Shown: positions 1-8,557 of the stretch, one piece after another
Layout of the letters: each line of letters starts with the position of its first letter
Numbering within the stretch: position 1 is the stretch's first letter
DNA from: Candidatus Thalassarchaeaceae archaeon
GTDB taxonomy: Archaea; Thermoplasmatota; Poseidoniia; Poseidoniales; Thalassarchaeaceae
Assembly (NCBI GenBank): GCA_029250605.1
Contig: JAQXEZ010000014.1
Location: forward strand, 62,001 to 126,000
Direction: 5' to 3'
Length of the DNA stretch: 64,000 bases
Translations under genes and position numbers: made by a program
Notes under the pieces: generated by a model
What the model saw: only the letters and a program-made list of their open reading frames with translations
Told to the model about the DNA's origin: nothing
Databases searched by the model: none

Positions 1-504
1 TTGCCAACCCGCAATACCCCTCTTTTGGACCATTTGAATGGCCTTTGAGTTTCCAATGCCGGATAGTAACTGGAACGAGTGGAATTTCAAGGACATTGGT
101 CCTGCACTGTTGTAGAATGAGATGTGCCTTTCTGGATCTGCTTGAATTGAACTGGAGAGACCTGAGATTAACTCTTGTTGCGAGGTCCCGCTGAGATCCT
201 TGAGTCGCACTTCTGAGAGGGGTCCGATGCTTTCTGAGGAAATTTCGATTACCCCCCCTACGGATATTCCGTCTATGTTGCTTGCTCTTGCTCTTAGCAG
301 GTACAAAGATGGTTCGCTAATGCATTGAATCTCGTGGCCGACTGGTCTTCTTTCTTGTATGTCAAGAATCCTCAGCCTAGCCTCTTTGTGGAGGGGGTCG
401 TTGGCCTCCTCGCCGGGGTCTTTAGAATCCTCGGGCTGCATAATCTCCAGCCCCCCAGAATGGTTCTCCCTGATGAATGAGTTGTTTGAAAGTGGTTTGA
501 TCAC
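1..504 (-). CDS. DUF655 family protein (OB-fold plus helix-hairpin-helix), 3' end off the window
   Basis: This minus-strand reading frame is absent from the ORF track because it runs off the left edge. I translated it by hand. It starts at a GTG whose G is also the last base of the rpo4 TAG stop (TAGTG overlap); an in-frame ATG at 441 is the alternative. After about 40 acidic residues it reads RPVGHEIQCISEPSLYLLRA and later FHSFQLLSGIGNSKAIQMVQ, which fits the DUF655 pattern of a small beta-rich nucleic-acid-binding domain followed by a helix-hairpin-helix. The order rpl21e-rpo4-DUF655 is conserved in many archaea, often with the rRNA dimethyltransferase KsgA next. Its molecular role is not established; a link to ribosome or RNA maturation is inferred from context. 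Confidence 0.8.
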   Translation of the reverse strand, partial: MIKPLSNNSFIRENHSGGLEIMQPEDSKDPGEEANDPLHKEARLRILDIQERRPVGHEIQCISEPSLYLLRARASNIDGISVGGVIEISSESIGPLSEVRLKDLSGTSQQELISGLSSSIQADPERHISFYNSAGPMSLKFHSFQLLSGIGNSKAIQMVQKRGIAGWQ

Positions 505-866
505 TATAGGACATGTTGCCTGATCACAGTGATGACTTCTTCTATTTCCGAGGTGTCCATTGCGATTCTCTTGCTAGCGATTATCACTCTTAAATCAGAA
601 ACTGTGAGAGGTGATAGTTCGGCTATCTTTGACGAAACTTCGGGATACTGCTTCAGTTTCTCATTTTCCATCAAGGCGACAAATAGGGAAGAGTAGACTG
701 CTGGATCGGTCTTGATTTTCCCCGACGGGTGCCCACTGGCACTGGCCTTCCATTCTGCATGTTGTAGTGCCATCGTCTGCTCGTAGGAGATTTCTCCTCT
801 TCTCTCGATTGCTTCCAGGAGCCTGTCTCTCACAGTAGCAAAGTCAACGAATTCTTTATCAGTCAT
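504..866 (-). CDS. rpo4: DNA-directed RNA polymerase subunit Rpo4 (RpoF, Rpb4 homologue)
   Basis: About 120 residues, the normal size for archaeal Rpo4, which pairs with Rpo7 to form the stalk of RNA polymerase. The sequence shows the N-terminal helix (TDKEFVDFATVRDRLLEAI) and the C-terminal HRDC-like helical region ending in ISEIEEV-type residues (TSEIEEVITVIRQHV). The track starts at a GTG at 875 directly after the rpl21e stop. I prefer the ATG at 866, because the bases TAGGTGAAAAA before it make a Shine-Dalgarno at good spacing. It is translationally coupled to rpl21e upstream and overlaps the DUF655 start by one base downstream. Position between L21e and DUF655 supports the call strongly. 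Confidence 0.9.
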   Translation of the reverse strand: MTDKEFVDFATVRDRLLEAIERRGEISYEQTMALQHAEWKASASGHPSGKIKTDPAVYSSLFVALMENEKLKQYPEVSSKIAELSPLTVSDLRVIIASKRIAMDTSEIEEVITVIRQHVL

Positions 867-875
867 TTTTTTCAC

Positions 876-1169
876 CTACTCAATCGGTCTGAGGTGTTCA
901 GGCCGGGCCACTACGGTCTTCATCATATTGCCATCGGCGACCCTGACCACATACGCTCTTCCCTGAGTGCCTGAGATTACTCCGGTCCTTCCTTGGAAAC
1001 GCCTGTGTGGCATACCCTTCTGCTGAGCGCCATCGAGTACGATAGCCACCTTGTCGCCTTCCTGATATGTGTGCATCGATCTGCTGATAAACAGCCTCCT
1101 ACGCTCCCTCTTGTCCTTCCTGAGGATGCTTCTAGTACCCTGTCTAGTTCCCTTTGTCCTAGTGACCAT
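876..1169 (-). CDS. rpl21e: 50S ribosomal protein L21e
   Basis: 97 residues, full length for archaeal L21e, a large-subunit protein shared only with eukaryotes. The basic N-terminus (VTRTKGTRQGTRSILRK) and the SH3-like barrel segment with GRTGVISGTQGRAYVVRV are typical. It is the first gene of a minus-strand set rpl21e-rpo4-DUF655, with no gap to rpo4. The 75 bases upstream, between this gene and pus10, contain a CTTAAG element that could be a weak promoter, but I cannot assign a TATA box with confidence. Confidence 0.93.
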   Translation of the reverse strand: MVTRTKGTRQGTRSILRKDKRERRRLFISRSMHTYQEGDKVAIVLDGAQQKGMPHRRFQGRTGVISGTQGRAYVVRVADGNMMKTVVARPEHLRPIE

Positions 1170-1244
1170 GCTCTCACTGCTCCATTATCGCGAATTCGGG
1201 CGACCTGTGGGGCGTTCTTAAGGACTCGGATGTCATTTTCCTAA

Positions 1245-2672
1245 TCATTCGTAGTGAATCTCAAGCACATCTAGCCAGATGACCTCGCAATCCGTTCCTA
1301 GAACACTTTGAACGGATGGAGTGGTTCTGCCCTCGTCAGAGTGCACCAGTTCCTTAACGTAGGTTCCAGCTTCACATCTCAGGGTGATTTCGATCTCATC
1401 ATCTTCGAAGCTTAATTTGTCGATGGAAGTGATTTTTCTTCTTCTTGTCTTTGCAGCTCTCCTATGGGATACCCTCTGTGGTGTTTCTTGATCGATTACT
1501 TGGCCATCTAGCGAGAGGATTGATTTTTCTGCGGTTTCTTTGTCAACCGGGCCCTCTGGTCTGAATCTAATCGTGTAGGTCTTCTCGGACCTAGACTGTT
1601 TTACCTCGTTGACTTTCTTCCTTGTGCACCAGGTAAATCTGTCGACCTCAACCTTCCCCGGAGCGTGTCCTTTTACCAACTCGACCAAGTCTTCGACTGG
1701 TAGTGTCCTCTTTGACGGCTTCTTGACTTCCAATACAAATGGACGACCTGAACCGAGGCACCTGACATCGATGTCTTCCCTTCCCATCCCATGGAATGAT
1801 GTGTCTTCTGCGTCGAGGGCATCCCTAATTGGCTCGCCAATCAGATCTTGCACCGAGTCAACGTACTGAAGACCGGTCTCATCACAGGATTCGCAACCCT
1901 GAGCTCTCCCCCTACAAGCCCGGCAAGGCCAACGTGTTTGCGGAATTCCACGTGAGAGTTTCCTATACCTACCATAGAGGAAAATTGGCCTCACGTCTAC
2001 GTCGACCCTTAGCGTCAAACCGTCAACTAGAACCATTACATCTGGTTTCTCCTTGACGAAATCTACTTCCTTACCGAGACCCCTGATTCTCTCGTGAATC
2101 GATTCTACGATAGCCCCCTTGAGATGATAGGAGCCGGGTGCTCCATACTTACTTCTGATTCGATCCTCCTCTTGTACGAGGTCCTTTGGCAGGTGAATTC
2201 CAAATTGCATCGTCGAGAATTCTGTTTTGGAAAGGGTTTCGAACACTCTGTCCACGATATTTTCTACATCGTCGAATAGGTTCTCACATAGAGGGCAATA
2301 GTCCTGGACAATTTTTGACTCCAAGTCTGCATCCCTCAGGAAGGCCTCTTCCCTGATTAATGAGCCGGAATCCGGTCCAGATCCTTTGGAATGGAATCCT
2401 GAAACTCGAGCTAAACAATGGTCACAAACTCCAATTTTAATCACATGGGCTATGCCCAAAGGAGCGGGGCAAGGTGGAGAGTCCCAATTCACTGTGCTGC
2501 CCTCGAATTCCAAGTCATCGCCATCAAACCATATCTCCTCCGAATTGCCTTCTTCTGACTCTATCTCTTCGGATTCTAGTTCAGATGAGGCGTATCCTGC
2601 TGAGGCATAGAGTTGCCACTCATCCACCTCTTCCAGTTTGTCTCTATCACCTCCCGGTTCTATATCTCGCAT
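1245..2672 (-). CDS. pus10: tRNA pseudouridine(54/55) synthase Pus10
   Basis: Pus10 makes pseudouridine at tRNA positions 54 and 55 in archaea. The C-terminal catalytic half contains the family signature GREDIDVRCLGSGRPF, with the catalytic Asp in the DIDVR segment, followed by EVKKP. Two cysteine groups (CDHCLARVSG and CPLCENLF) form the N-terminal zinc site, and CRACRGRAQGCESC lies before the catalytic domain, as in other Pus10 proteins. An acidic stretch of about 60 residues precedes the zinc domain and looks like a lineage-specific extension. The start is uncertain: the track begins at a TTG at 2789 that overlaps DUF971, and I use the ATG at 2672. A perfect GGGAGGTGAT lies inside the gene just after that ATG, so an even later start is possible. 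Confidence 0.88.
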   Translation of the reverse strand: MRDIEPGGDRDKLEEVDEWQLYASAGYASSELESEEIESEEGNSEEIWFDGDDLEFEGSTVNWDSPPCPAPLGIAHVIKIGVCDHCLARVSGFHSKGSGPDSGSLIREEAFLRDADLESKIVQDYCPLCENLFDDVENIVDRVFETLSKTEFSTMQFGIHLPKDLVQEEDRIRSKYGAPGSYHLKGAIVESIHERIRGLGKEVDFVKEKPDVMVLVDGLTLRVDVDVRPIFLYGRYRKLSRGIPQTRWPCRACRGRAQGCESCDETGLQYVDSVQDLIGEPIRDALDAEDTSFHGMGREDIDVRCLGSGRPFVLEVKKPSKRTLPVEDLVELVKGHAPGKVEVDRFTWCTRKKVNEVKQSRSEKTYTIRFRPEGPVDKETAEKSILSLDGQVIDQETPQRVSHRRAAKTRRRKITSIDKLSFEDDEIEITLRCEAGTYVKELVHSDEGRTTPSVQSVLGTDCEVIWLDVLEIHYE

Positions 2673-2758
2673 GTAAATCGCCGCCGAAACGCAGGGGAGG
2701 ACCCTCTGCTTCGACAAGGTCCGGTATGGAAGTGAGGATTTGATTCCTTCGTATCGGG

Positions 2759-3082
2759 CTAAGAAGAGGGAGAGCCGTGCAATTCGCAAACCTCTCTGAG
2801 GTGTGAGAAAGAATGGATACCGCTAGAGCATCCCGTTGGCCACTCCAATTGTACCCCATATTGCCCTACGGGAGTGGCCTTTGGCTTTTCGATTCTCAAA
2901 CGTAATATCTCTTCTTCGAATTCTAACCTTCTCTGCTCATTCTCCTGGCGTGGTTTGCATTTTGCGCACCGGCAATTAGAACGTATTTTCAGGTAACTGA
3001 TCCTGAATGAGTTTCCATCTGCAAATCTCATTGTGCAATACTCATCACTTCTCTCTAATTCGATAAGCAATTCTCTTGACAT
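2759..3082 (-). CDS. DUF971 / GBBH-like N-terminal domain protein
   Basis: A small protein of 107 residues from the ATG at 3082 (the track adds 12 residues upstream). It carries the features of the DUF971 fold: a Cys pair in CRCAKC near residue 40 and the C-terminal motif around HSFSHLREVCE, comparable with the YPWEYLREIC type ending of the family. DUF971 is the N-terminal domain of gamma-butyrobetaine hydroxylase and also occurs alone, sometimes near Fe-S or Mrp/ApbC proteins; the lone form has no settled function. The Cys pair could bind metal. It is divergent from the next gene, with 40 bases between their starts that must hold both promoters. Confidence 0.75.
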   Translation of the reverse strand: MSRELLIELERSDEYCTMRFADGNSFRISYLKIRSNCRCAKCKPRQENEQRRLEFEEEILRLRIEKPKATPVGQYGVQLEWPTGCSSGIHSFSHLREVCELHGSPSS

Positions 3083-3122
3083 GCCAATACCTCGCGTCAA
3101 TCGACCTAACAAAGACACCTCT

Positions 3123-3755
3123 ATGATTGTATTTCAATTTGGAGCGGAAAAGAAATTGAGCCTAGCCAGTCGTGAGGAGTTTATGCGGGCAATCGGTGAG
3201 GTCATTTCCTTCTCTGACTGGCCTGATTTCAAACCCAACATGACCCCTAGGGAGATTTTTTTCGAAGGAAGTTTTGGTGGGTCTTACTGGAGGCCGATAT
3301 TCTCATCGGTCGTTTCGAAGAGGCTCAGTGATCAGCATCTAGAGTTTGAAGAATGGTGGGAAGGGATAGAAGATCGGATGATGACCAACTCTGATTATGA
3401 TCGGAATAGGAATCGGTTCGGTGTTAATTGCGGAACTCCGCTAGAAATGTGGGAGTCAAAGGGTTGGATACGAGAGCAAGATCCGTATGGATGGGTTCAG
3501 TGGTATTGTAGATTCTTCAAAGGTAGGAGGAGCCCGGACGATGAGAGGCAGATAGGAAGGTGGAAGGCCTTTGCAGGTCCGAGGGGGAGATTCAGAATTC
3601 AGTTGATGAATCGCGTTATTTCCAAAGAAGGAAGACATGACGATGAAGAAATAAGTCCTGTAATCAGGCAGTCTCTCCAGCATTGGGCATACAGACTCAC
3701 CGTTTCTGATTTTGAAGAATATTCATTTGAGAAGTGGAAAGGGAGTATTTCGTAA
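3123..3755 (+). CDS. Conserved hypothetical protein rich in W/Y/R motifs (algal/fungal-like family)
   Basis: 210 residues from the ATG at 3123. The track start at 3033 would overlap the divergent DUF971 gene. The sequence has highly constrained-looking blocks: MTPREIFFEGSFGGSYWRPI, then NRFGVNCGTPLEMWESKGWI and DPYGWVQWYCRFFKGRRSPD followed by DERQIGRWKAFAGPRGRF. I recall proteins with the same PYGWVQWYxRFxxGRRSxDDxRQIxRW pattern from fungi and algae that are annotated only as uncharacterised. There is no signal peptide or membrane segment. Conserved Asp, Glu, Arg and Trp clusters suggest an enzyme or nucleic-acid binder, but no catalytic motif is recognisable. Confidence refers to it being a real gene. 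Confidence 0.75.
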   Translation: MIVFQFGAEKKLSLASREEFMRAIGEVISFSDWPDFKPNMTPREIFFEGSFGGSYWRPIFSSVVSKRLSDQHLEFEEWWEGIEDRMMTNSDYDRNRNRFGVNCGTPLEMWESKGWIREQDPYGWVQWYCRFFKGRRSPDDERQIGRWKAFAGPRGRFRIQLMNRVISKEGRHDDEEISPVIRQSLQHWAYRLTVSDFEEYSFEKWKGSIS

Positions 3756-3829
3756 CAATGAAAATTCCACATGTGAAAAATGAAATAGGTAAGTTTCCGG
3801 CAACGCTTGTCTGATACTGGGGAGTTAGT

Positions 3830-5230
3830 ATGTACAACTACAAACACGAGACTATCGTAGAAGCCGATGCTGAGTCAACCTTCGCCTGGTTTGAGCACGA
3901 GGGTTCTTTTCGGAGGCTAATGCCACCTTGGGAAGTGGCTGAGGAGGTTCGGGCTGATGAATCTCTGGAGGTTGGTTCTCAGAGGGTATTCAGATTCCCT
4001 ATGGGCCCAATCAAAATGACGTGGGTGGCAGAGCATACTGGTTACGAGCCCCCTCATTTCTTTTCCGATAAGATGGTGAAGGGGCCATTCTGGTCGTGGA
4101 GTCACGATCACCATCTAATCGAGGAAGAAGGGGTGACTAAAGTTGTTGACGAAGTGACATACCAGGTTCCATTTGGACCATTGGGGAATCTAGCTGATAG
4201 GGTTCTGGGGGGTAGACTTGTCAGGAGGAGGCTGGCCCAAATGTTCACTGCTAGGGAGTTGAGATTGCAGAGGGACATGGCGCAGCATGCTAAGTTCTCA
4301 GAAGTTGGGAGGAAACGGATACTTGTTGCGGGTTCGTCGGGCATGATTGGCACTCAACTGGTAGCTTTCCTCGATACCGGAGACCATGATGTCTGGAGGT
4401 TGGTTAGGAGGCCGGTGAAAGATGATGCGAAGGAGTTGCAATGGGATCCTTCATCAGGAGCCATGGACGAAAGAATTCTGGAGGGTTTTGATGCGATAAT
4501 CCATCTCGGAGGAGAGGGTATTGGCGACAAGAGATGGAGCAAGAAGCGGAAGAAGACGATTCGGGACTCTCGTGTAGACAGCACGACTCTTCTGAGTGCA
4601 GCAATTAGCAAATTGGACCAGAAACCCGAGGTTTTCATTCTAGCGAGTGCTATTGGTTGGTATGGAGATCGTGGGGACGAGGAATTGGATGAAGAAAGTG
4701 GTCTGGGGGAGGGTTTCCTCCCCAGCATTTGCAAGGAATGGGAGGCTGCTGCAACACGAGCGAGGGACTCGGGGATAAGGACGATTTTCCTTCGAAGTGG
4801 GATCGTTCTGTCTGGGACAGGCGGCGCCCTAGGGAAGATGTTGTTTCCATTCAAAATGGGAGCAGGTGGACCGATGGCAGGTGGCAACCAGTGGATGTCT
4901 TGGATATCTCTGGATGATGAAATATATGCAATACACCACCTTCTGATGAATAGCGATTCTCATGGGGTGTACAATCTTACTGCGCCAAATCCTTCTAGGC
5001 AGAAGAGTTTCGCAAAGACGTTGGGCAAGGTCTTGAGGCGCCCTGCCTTCGCTCCGCTTCCGGGTTTCATTGTCAGGATTCTATTCGGAGAAATGGGGGT
5101 AACGCTCACCCTAGAGAGTCAGAGAGTAATGCCAAACAGATTGATATCAGAGGGCTATGAATTCCTACATCCAAAACTAGAATTCGCCTTGAGCGATACT
5201 CTGGGGGCATGGAGAGATCTGCAGCTCTAA
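3830..5230 (+). CDS. SRPBCC domain fused to TIGR01777-type SDR epimerase
   Basis: 466 residues in two domains. Residues 1-155 form an SRPBCC (START/polyketide-cyclase-like) hydrophobic ligand-binding domain, with the pattern W-F-EH...PPW at the start and GPFWSWSHDHHL in the middle. Residues 163-466 form an extended-SDR NAD(P)-binding enzyme of the YfcH/TIGR01777 group: GSSGMIGTQL is the Rossmann glycine motif, HLGGEGIGDKRWSKKRKK is the family block, and ASAIGWYGDRGD contains the catalytic Tyr region. The C-terminal DUF1731-like end includes GVTLTLESQRVMPNRL. The same fusion is known in bacteria. Substrate is unknown. The gene ends tail-to-tail with the MMPL exporter, four bases apart. Confidence 0.87.
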   Translation: MYNYKHETIVEADAESTFAWFEHEGSFRRLMPPWEVAEEVRADESLEVGSQRVFRFPMGPIKMTWVAEHTGYEPPHFFSDKMVKGPFWSWSHDHHLIEEEGVTKVVDEVTYQVPFGPLGNLADRVLGGRLVRRRLAQMFTARELRLQRDMAQHAKFSEVGRKRILVAGSSGMIGTQLVAFLDTGDHDVWRLVRRPVKDDAKELQWDPSSGAMDERILEGFDAIIHLGGEGIGDKRWSKKRKKTIRDSRVDSTTLLSAAISKLDQKPEVFILASAIGWYGDRGDEELDEESGLGEGFLPSICKEWEAAATRARDSGIRTIFLRSGIVLSGTGGALGKMLFPFKMGAGGPMAGGNQWMSWISLDDEIYAIHHLLMNSDSHGVYNLTAPNPSRQKSFAKTLGKVLRRPAFAPLPGFIVRILFGEMGVTLTLESQRVMPNRLISEGYEFLHPKLEFALSDTLGAWRDLQL

Positions 5231-5234
5231 ACCC

Positions 5235-8200
5235 TCAGACAGTTGTCTCTTGTGCCGTTTTCGAAATTTCGTCTCTGTATGCTAGTCCGAGCGCTGCGGG
5301 AGCGAGGACTAAACTTGCAACCAGTGAAAGCCCGATCATTATCGCGCAGAATAGTCCAAAGGTCGAGAAGAACCCCATTTCTGACTGGTTAATTATCGCA
5401 AATCCGGTAATGTCGGACACAGCCGATCCAAAGAGGGCTATGCCCGAAGCCCCCCCTACCGCCTCAATCGATTTCATTGTGCTAACTCCCTTCTCCTTCT
5501 CCTCTCTGAAACGTTCAATGATGTGTATAACGTAGTCGATTCCGACACCTAGAGAAATTGCTGCAATAGAAACCGTAACCATGTTGAGGCCGTATCCCGC
5601 AATTCCCACAATCGCATACAACCAAACAATCATCAAGAATATTGGAGCAGTGGTTATCGTTGCTAGAATGAGGGGCCTAGTTCCCCACAGAATTGAGAAG
5701 AATACGGCTAATATGGCGAAAAGGATCGCAAAATTGGCACCTGCTAGGAAATAGGAAATCACTGACATCAGTACCACATTAAGCATTATTCTTGGTACGA
5801 TTTGCCGTGGTTTCCTCCCGACATCCATCAATCTTGTTGACGCTGGTTTATCCTCCCGGAAACCCCACCAAAGTGCCATAATACAGAATACCAATCCTAG
5901 CAGGAGCGTATCCTGAAGATCATCCTGCATAGAGTCGGCAGCGACGAATCTGATAACTGGCTCACCGGTCGGCAATGCCCACGTTACTGGGTGTTCCGGA
6001 TCTTCAAATGCTGATTGCAAATCGCCTCTTTCTCGATTGGGCGTCACAGAGAGGTTCTGGATCGGTAATAGATCCTCTTCCAACTGTTTCAAAGCCGGTT
6101 CGACAAGGGCAAACTGCTCAGGGCTTGAAATGCCGAAGCGTAGTGAGGTTCTAGGAAATCTGGGTTCATCGCCCGAAATTGTCAACCAAGGCCTTTGGAA
6201 ATCAATCTCGCCTTCCACCTGGAGGAATTCTCCTACGATGCTGGTTGAGAGAGCGGGGTAACCACCACTAGCTGGGACGCCTCTAGTCAACATGAATCCA
6301 TATAGGAAGGATAGGCACTTGCTGTCGTCAATCGAAGGAACGGAAATGAGTTCCATCTCCCTATTGGGAACTAGAAGAGTCTTACATCCAATACCCCCGC
6401 CATTGGTATTGAAGTCCCATCCGGCTTGTTCGAATGGTGTCTGGTTCCACGCCATCGCACCTCTGACGTACCAAAGCATCAAATCGATCCCAATCAGTTC
6501 AACCTCGCCATTGGGCATTCTAGAAATCTGATCTGGGTCATCGGGTCCGTGAGAATTCATATTTCTACGGAGTTCATCAATCGCATCGAGGACGAGGGGG
6601 TTTGAGATATTGCCCTCGATCAAGATGTATGCGGGTTCGCCTTCGTCACTGAAGCGCTCATTGATGAGGCCGACTCCGACGGCCAAGTCTGAATCTGCTT
6701 CAATGAAGTCTTCAACCTGGAAGTCACCCTCCAGAGACAGCATGATGGGGGTCGCCAGTGCTGTGATGAGTAGTGAAACAATGACGACCGCGGGGGCGAA
6801 CCTTGCAGCCAGTGAGGATACAGAAGATAGCCAAGAGCTGGGTATCATGTGGATGATATCCTTTCTCTCTGCATCCAATCTGCCTCTAGATTCCAGCCAG
6901 AGGTCGATGTCGAGTCTGGCTAGAGGCACCCATAGGCCTGTTAGGAAGAAGGCGCAGAATACGCCAATTCCTGCCTCTATTCCGAACGATCTGAGCGCTG
7001 AGATACTCGATGTCATGTTGGCCATAAAGGCAACGATTGTGGTGACGGATGTGAGCATGATGGCTAGTCCGACTTTGCTAATTGCCTTGCGTACCGCCTG
7101 TTCTGAATTTGCCCCTGATCTGCGTTCCTCCTTGTATCTGTGAAGACTGTGCAGGCTGTCATCGATTTCCAGAGCCAGTATCAGTATTGGCAGTAGATTT
7201 GAGAATTGTGACCTGAAAATAATCTCATTCCCGGACCACTTTCCGATTATGATTGCCCAACCGATCAATCCATACATCCAGACTAGGGATAGGGCTAGGC
7301 TAGTGGCAACTATGCCTACGTCTGAGACTCTCCTCAGACTGGCCCAGAGAAGTATCAATATGGCAAATCCCATCAATAATATCAGAAATGCGCTAGAGAT
7401 TAGTTCTCGGTTAATTTCGACGTTGATTGACTCAGCGAACATTAGAGAGACTATCGTTTCGTCGCTCTCCCTGAGATCCTCCTCCAGGGATAGGTACAGC
7501 CACTCAACGGAGCACAGAGGTTGTCCAAGCTCCTCTCTCTGCCTACAAACCTCGACAGAGTTCCGGATCGGTTTTGTCTCCAAATCGAGTCCGTTCCACT
7601 CATAGCCGAACTCCGAGCTGGCGTTCTTCCAAGTGAAGGTCCAACCGTTCTGCTGCATTTCGTCCCTATCGAAGTTGATTATCATCCAAGCTGCTGATGC
7701 TGACCATCTGCCTCTTTGCCAGTTTTCAGAAACCAATGAGCCGTTCTCAGAGAATTCATGGCCGACCGGCCCAACTACGACTCCCATTTCATCAGGCAGG
7801 AAAGCACGGTCGTTAGACAGGAATCTAAGAAAGGCACCATTGCTGTTGTTTGCCATTCTATGGGCTGCTAAGTCTATGTGATCTTGTGTCACGTTCGGAT
7901 CATCGAAGGAGAGGCAATCCAGATCCCCACAGTTGTCCCAATTGGTTGGGGCCGGGTCAGTTGATGCAGTTATGTCAAGAGTAGCAGCAAGCTTGTATGG
8001 ATTAATCCTGGGTGCTGTCAAAGAGGACTCATTGGCCATAAAGGTCCGGAATTCGGTTGCCAAGTCTAGAATCCCCAATGCTGGGTCTCCAGAAATCTCA
8101 GATGCTAGAGGGAGATAGAATTCTGAAATCTCACTTTCTCTCATCGTACTTGCATCGTGATCGATCTCTCTGAGGACGGTTAGATTCAGAATACCGCCCT

Positions 8201-8513
8201 TTGGTTCTGAGATTCCCTCCTTGACTCCAGGAAAATCGGCAATCATCGTTATGTCCGATTCAGGTTCACCGAAGTGTTCCGGGTTTCTAACAAAAATTCC
8301 GAAGCCCCAAATGTTTCCTGCTGCGGTGAATTCTTCTCTCAGAACTTTATTGGCATCTAATTCTGGAGACTCCATGTCATAGGATTCAATGTCAATGGGT
8401 TCGGAAGAAGCGATAATCCCGGGAATCATGAAAATTGAGACTACTATTAAGGCGAAATGTACCTTTTTCCGACGTGGTATCAAGTAGTCGGCTAGACTCT
8501 CGAAGTCTCTCAC
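5235..8513 (-). CDS. RND-superfamily (MMPL) predicted exporter
   Basis: 1092 residues with the two-fold RND/MMPL design. TM1 is near residue 20, a large extracytoplasmic loop follows (about residues 45-360), then five or six membrane helices including a sterol-sensing-like block (LEIDDSLHSLHRYKEERRSG). The pattern is repeated: TM7 near residue 580, a second loop, and TM8-12 ending near residue 1085. The second half has ISLGVGIDYVIHIIERFREE, the typical GxDYxxH/F...R segment of MMPL transporters that provides the proton-relay Asp. Such proteins export lipids or other hydrophobic molecules; the substrate here is unknown. It stands alone downstream of dnaJ on the same strand, with 44 bases between them. 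Confidence 0.88.
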   Translation of the reverse strand: MRDFESLADYLIPRRKKVHFALIVVSIFMIPGIIASSEPIDIESYDMESPELDANKVLREEFTAAGNIWGFGIFVRNPEHFGEPESDITMIADFPGVKEGISEPKGGILNLTVLREIDHDASTMRESEISEFYLPLASEISGDPALGILDLATEFRTFMANESSLTAPRINPYKLAATLDITASTDPAPTNWDNCGDLDCLSFDDPNVTQDHIDLAAHRMANNSNGAFLRFLSNDRAFLPDEMGVVVGPVGHEFSENGSLVSENWQRGRWSASAAWMIINFDRDEMQQNGWTFTWKNASSEFGYEWNGLDLETKPIRNSVEVCRQREELGQPLCSVEWLYLSLEEDLRESDETIVSLMFAESINVEINRELISSAFLILLMGFAILILLWASLRRVSDVGIVATSLALSLVWMYGLIGWAIIIGKWSGNEIIFRSQFSNLLPILILALEIDDSLHSLHRYKEERRSGANSEQAVRKAISKVGLAIMLTSVTTIVAFMANMTSSISALRSFGIEAGIGVFCAFFLTGLWVPLARLDIDLWLESRGRLDAERKDIIHMIPSSWLSSVSSLAARFAPAVVIVSLLITALATPIMLSLEGDFQVEDFIEADSDLAVGVGLINERFSDEGEPAYILIEGNISNPLVLDAIDELRRNMNSHGPDDPDQISRMPNGEVELIGIDLMLWYVRGAMAWNQTPFEQAGWDFNTNGGGIGCKTLLVPNREMELISVPSIDDSKCLSFLYGFMLTRGVPASGGYPALSTSIVGEFLQVEGEIDFQRPWLTISGDEPRFPRTSLRFGISSPEQFALVEPALKQLEEDLLPIQNLSVTPNRERGDLQSAFEDPEHPVTWALPTGEPVIRFVAADSMQDDLQDTLLLGLVFCIMALWWGFREDKPASTRLMDVGRKPRQIVPRIMLNVVLMSVISYFLAGANFAILFAILAVFFSILWGTRPLILATITTAPIFLMIVWLYAIVGIAGYGLNMVTVSIAAISLGVGIDYVIHIIERFREEKEKGVSTMKSIEAVGGASGIALFGSAVSDITGFAIINQSEMGFFSTFGLFCAIMIGLSLVASLVLAPAALGLAYRDEISKTAQETTV

Positions 8514-8557
8514 GGTCCAATCGCAGGGAATTCAATATTTCACTGATTGTATTCTGT

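Noticed and set aside
2474-2743. Plus-strand frames inside pus10
   Set aside because: They are antisense to the acidic Ser/Glu-rich N-terminal region of Pus10 and have low-complexity composition.
4354-4887. 177-residue minus-strand frame inside the SDR epimerase gene
   Set aside because: It is Pro/Ser-rich low-complexity sequence, overlaps a well-supported enzyme completely and resembles no family.
6610-7143. 177-residue plus-strand frame antisense to the MMPL exporter
   Set aside because: The minus frame encodes clear membrane helices and the GxDYxxH motif, whereas this frame is Ser/Met-rich with no features.
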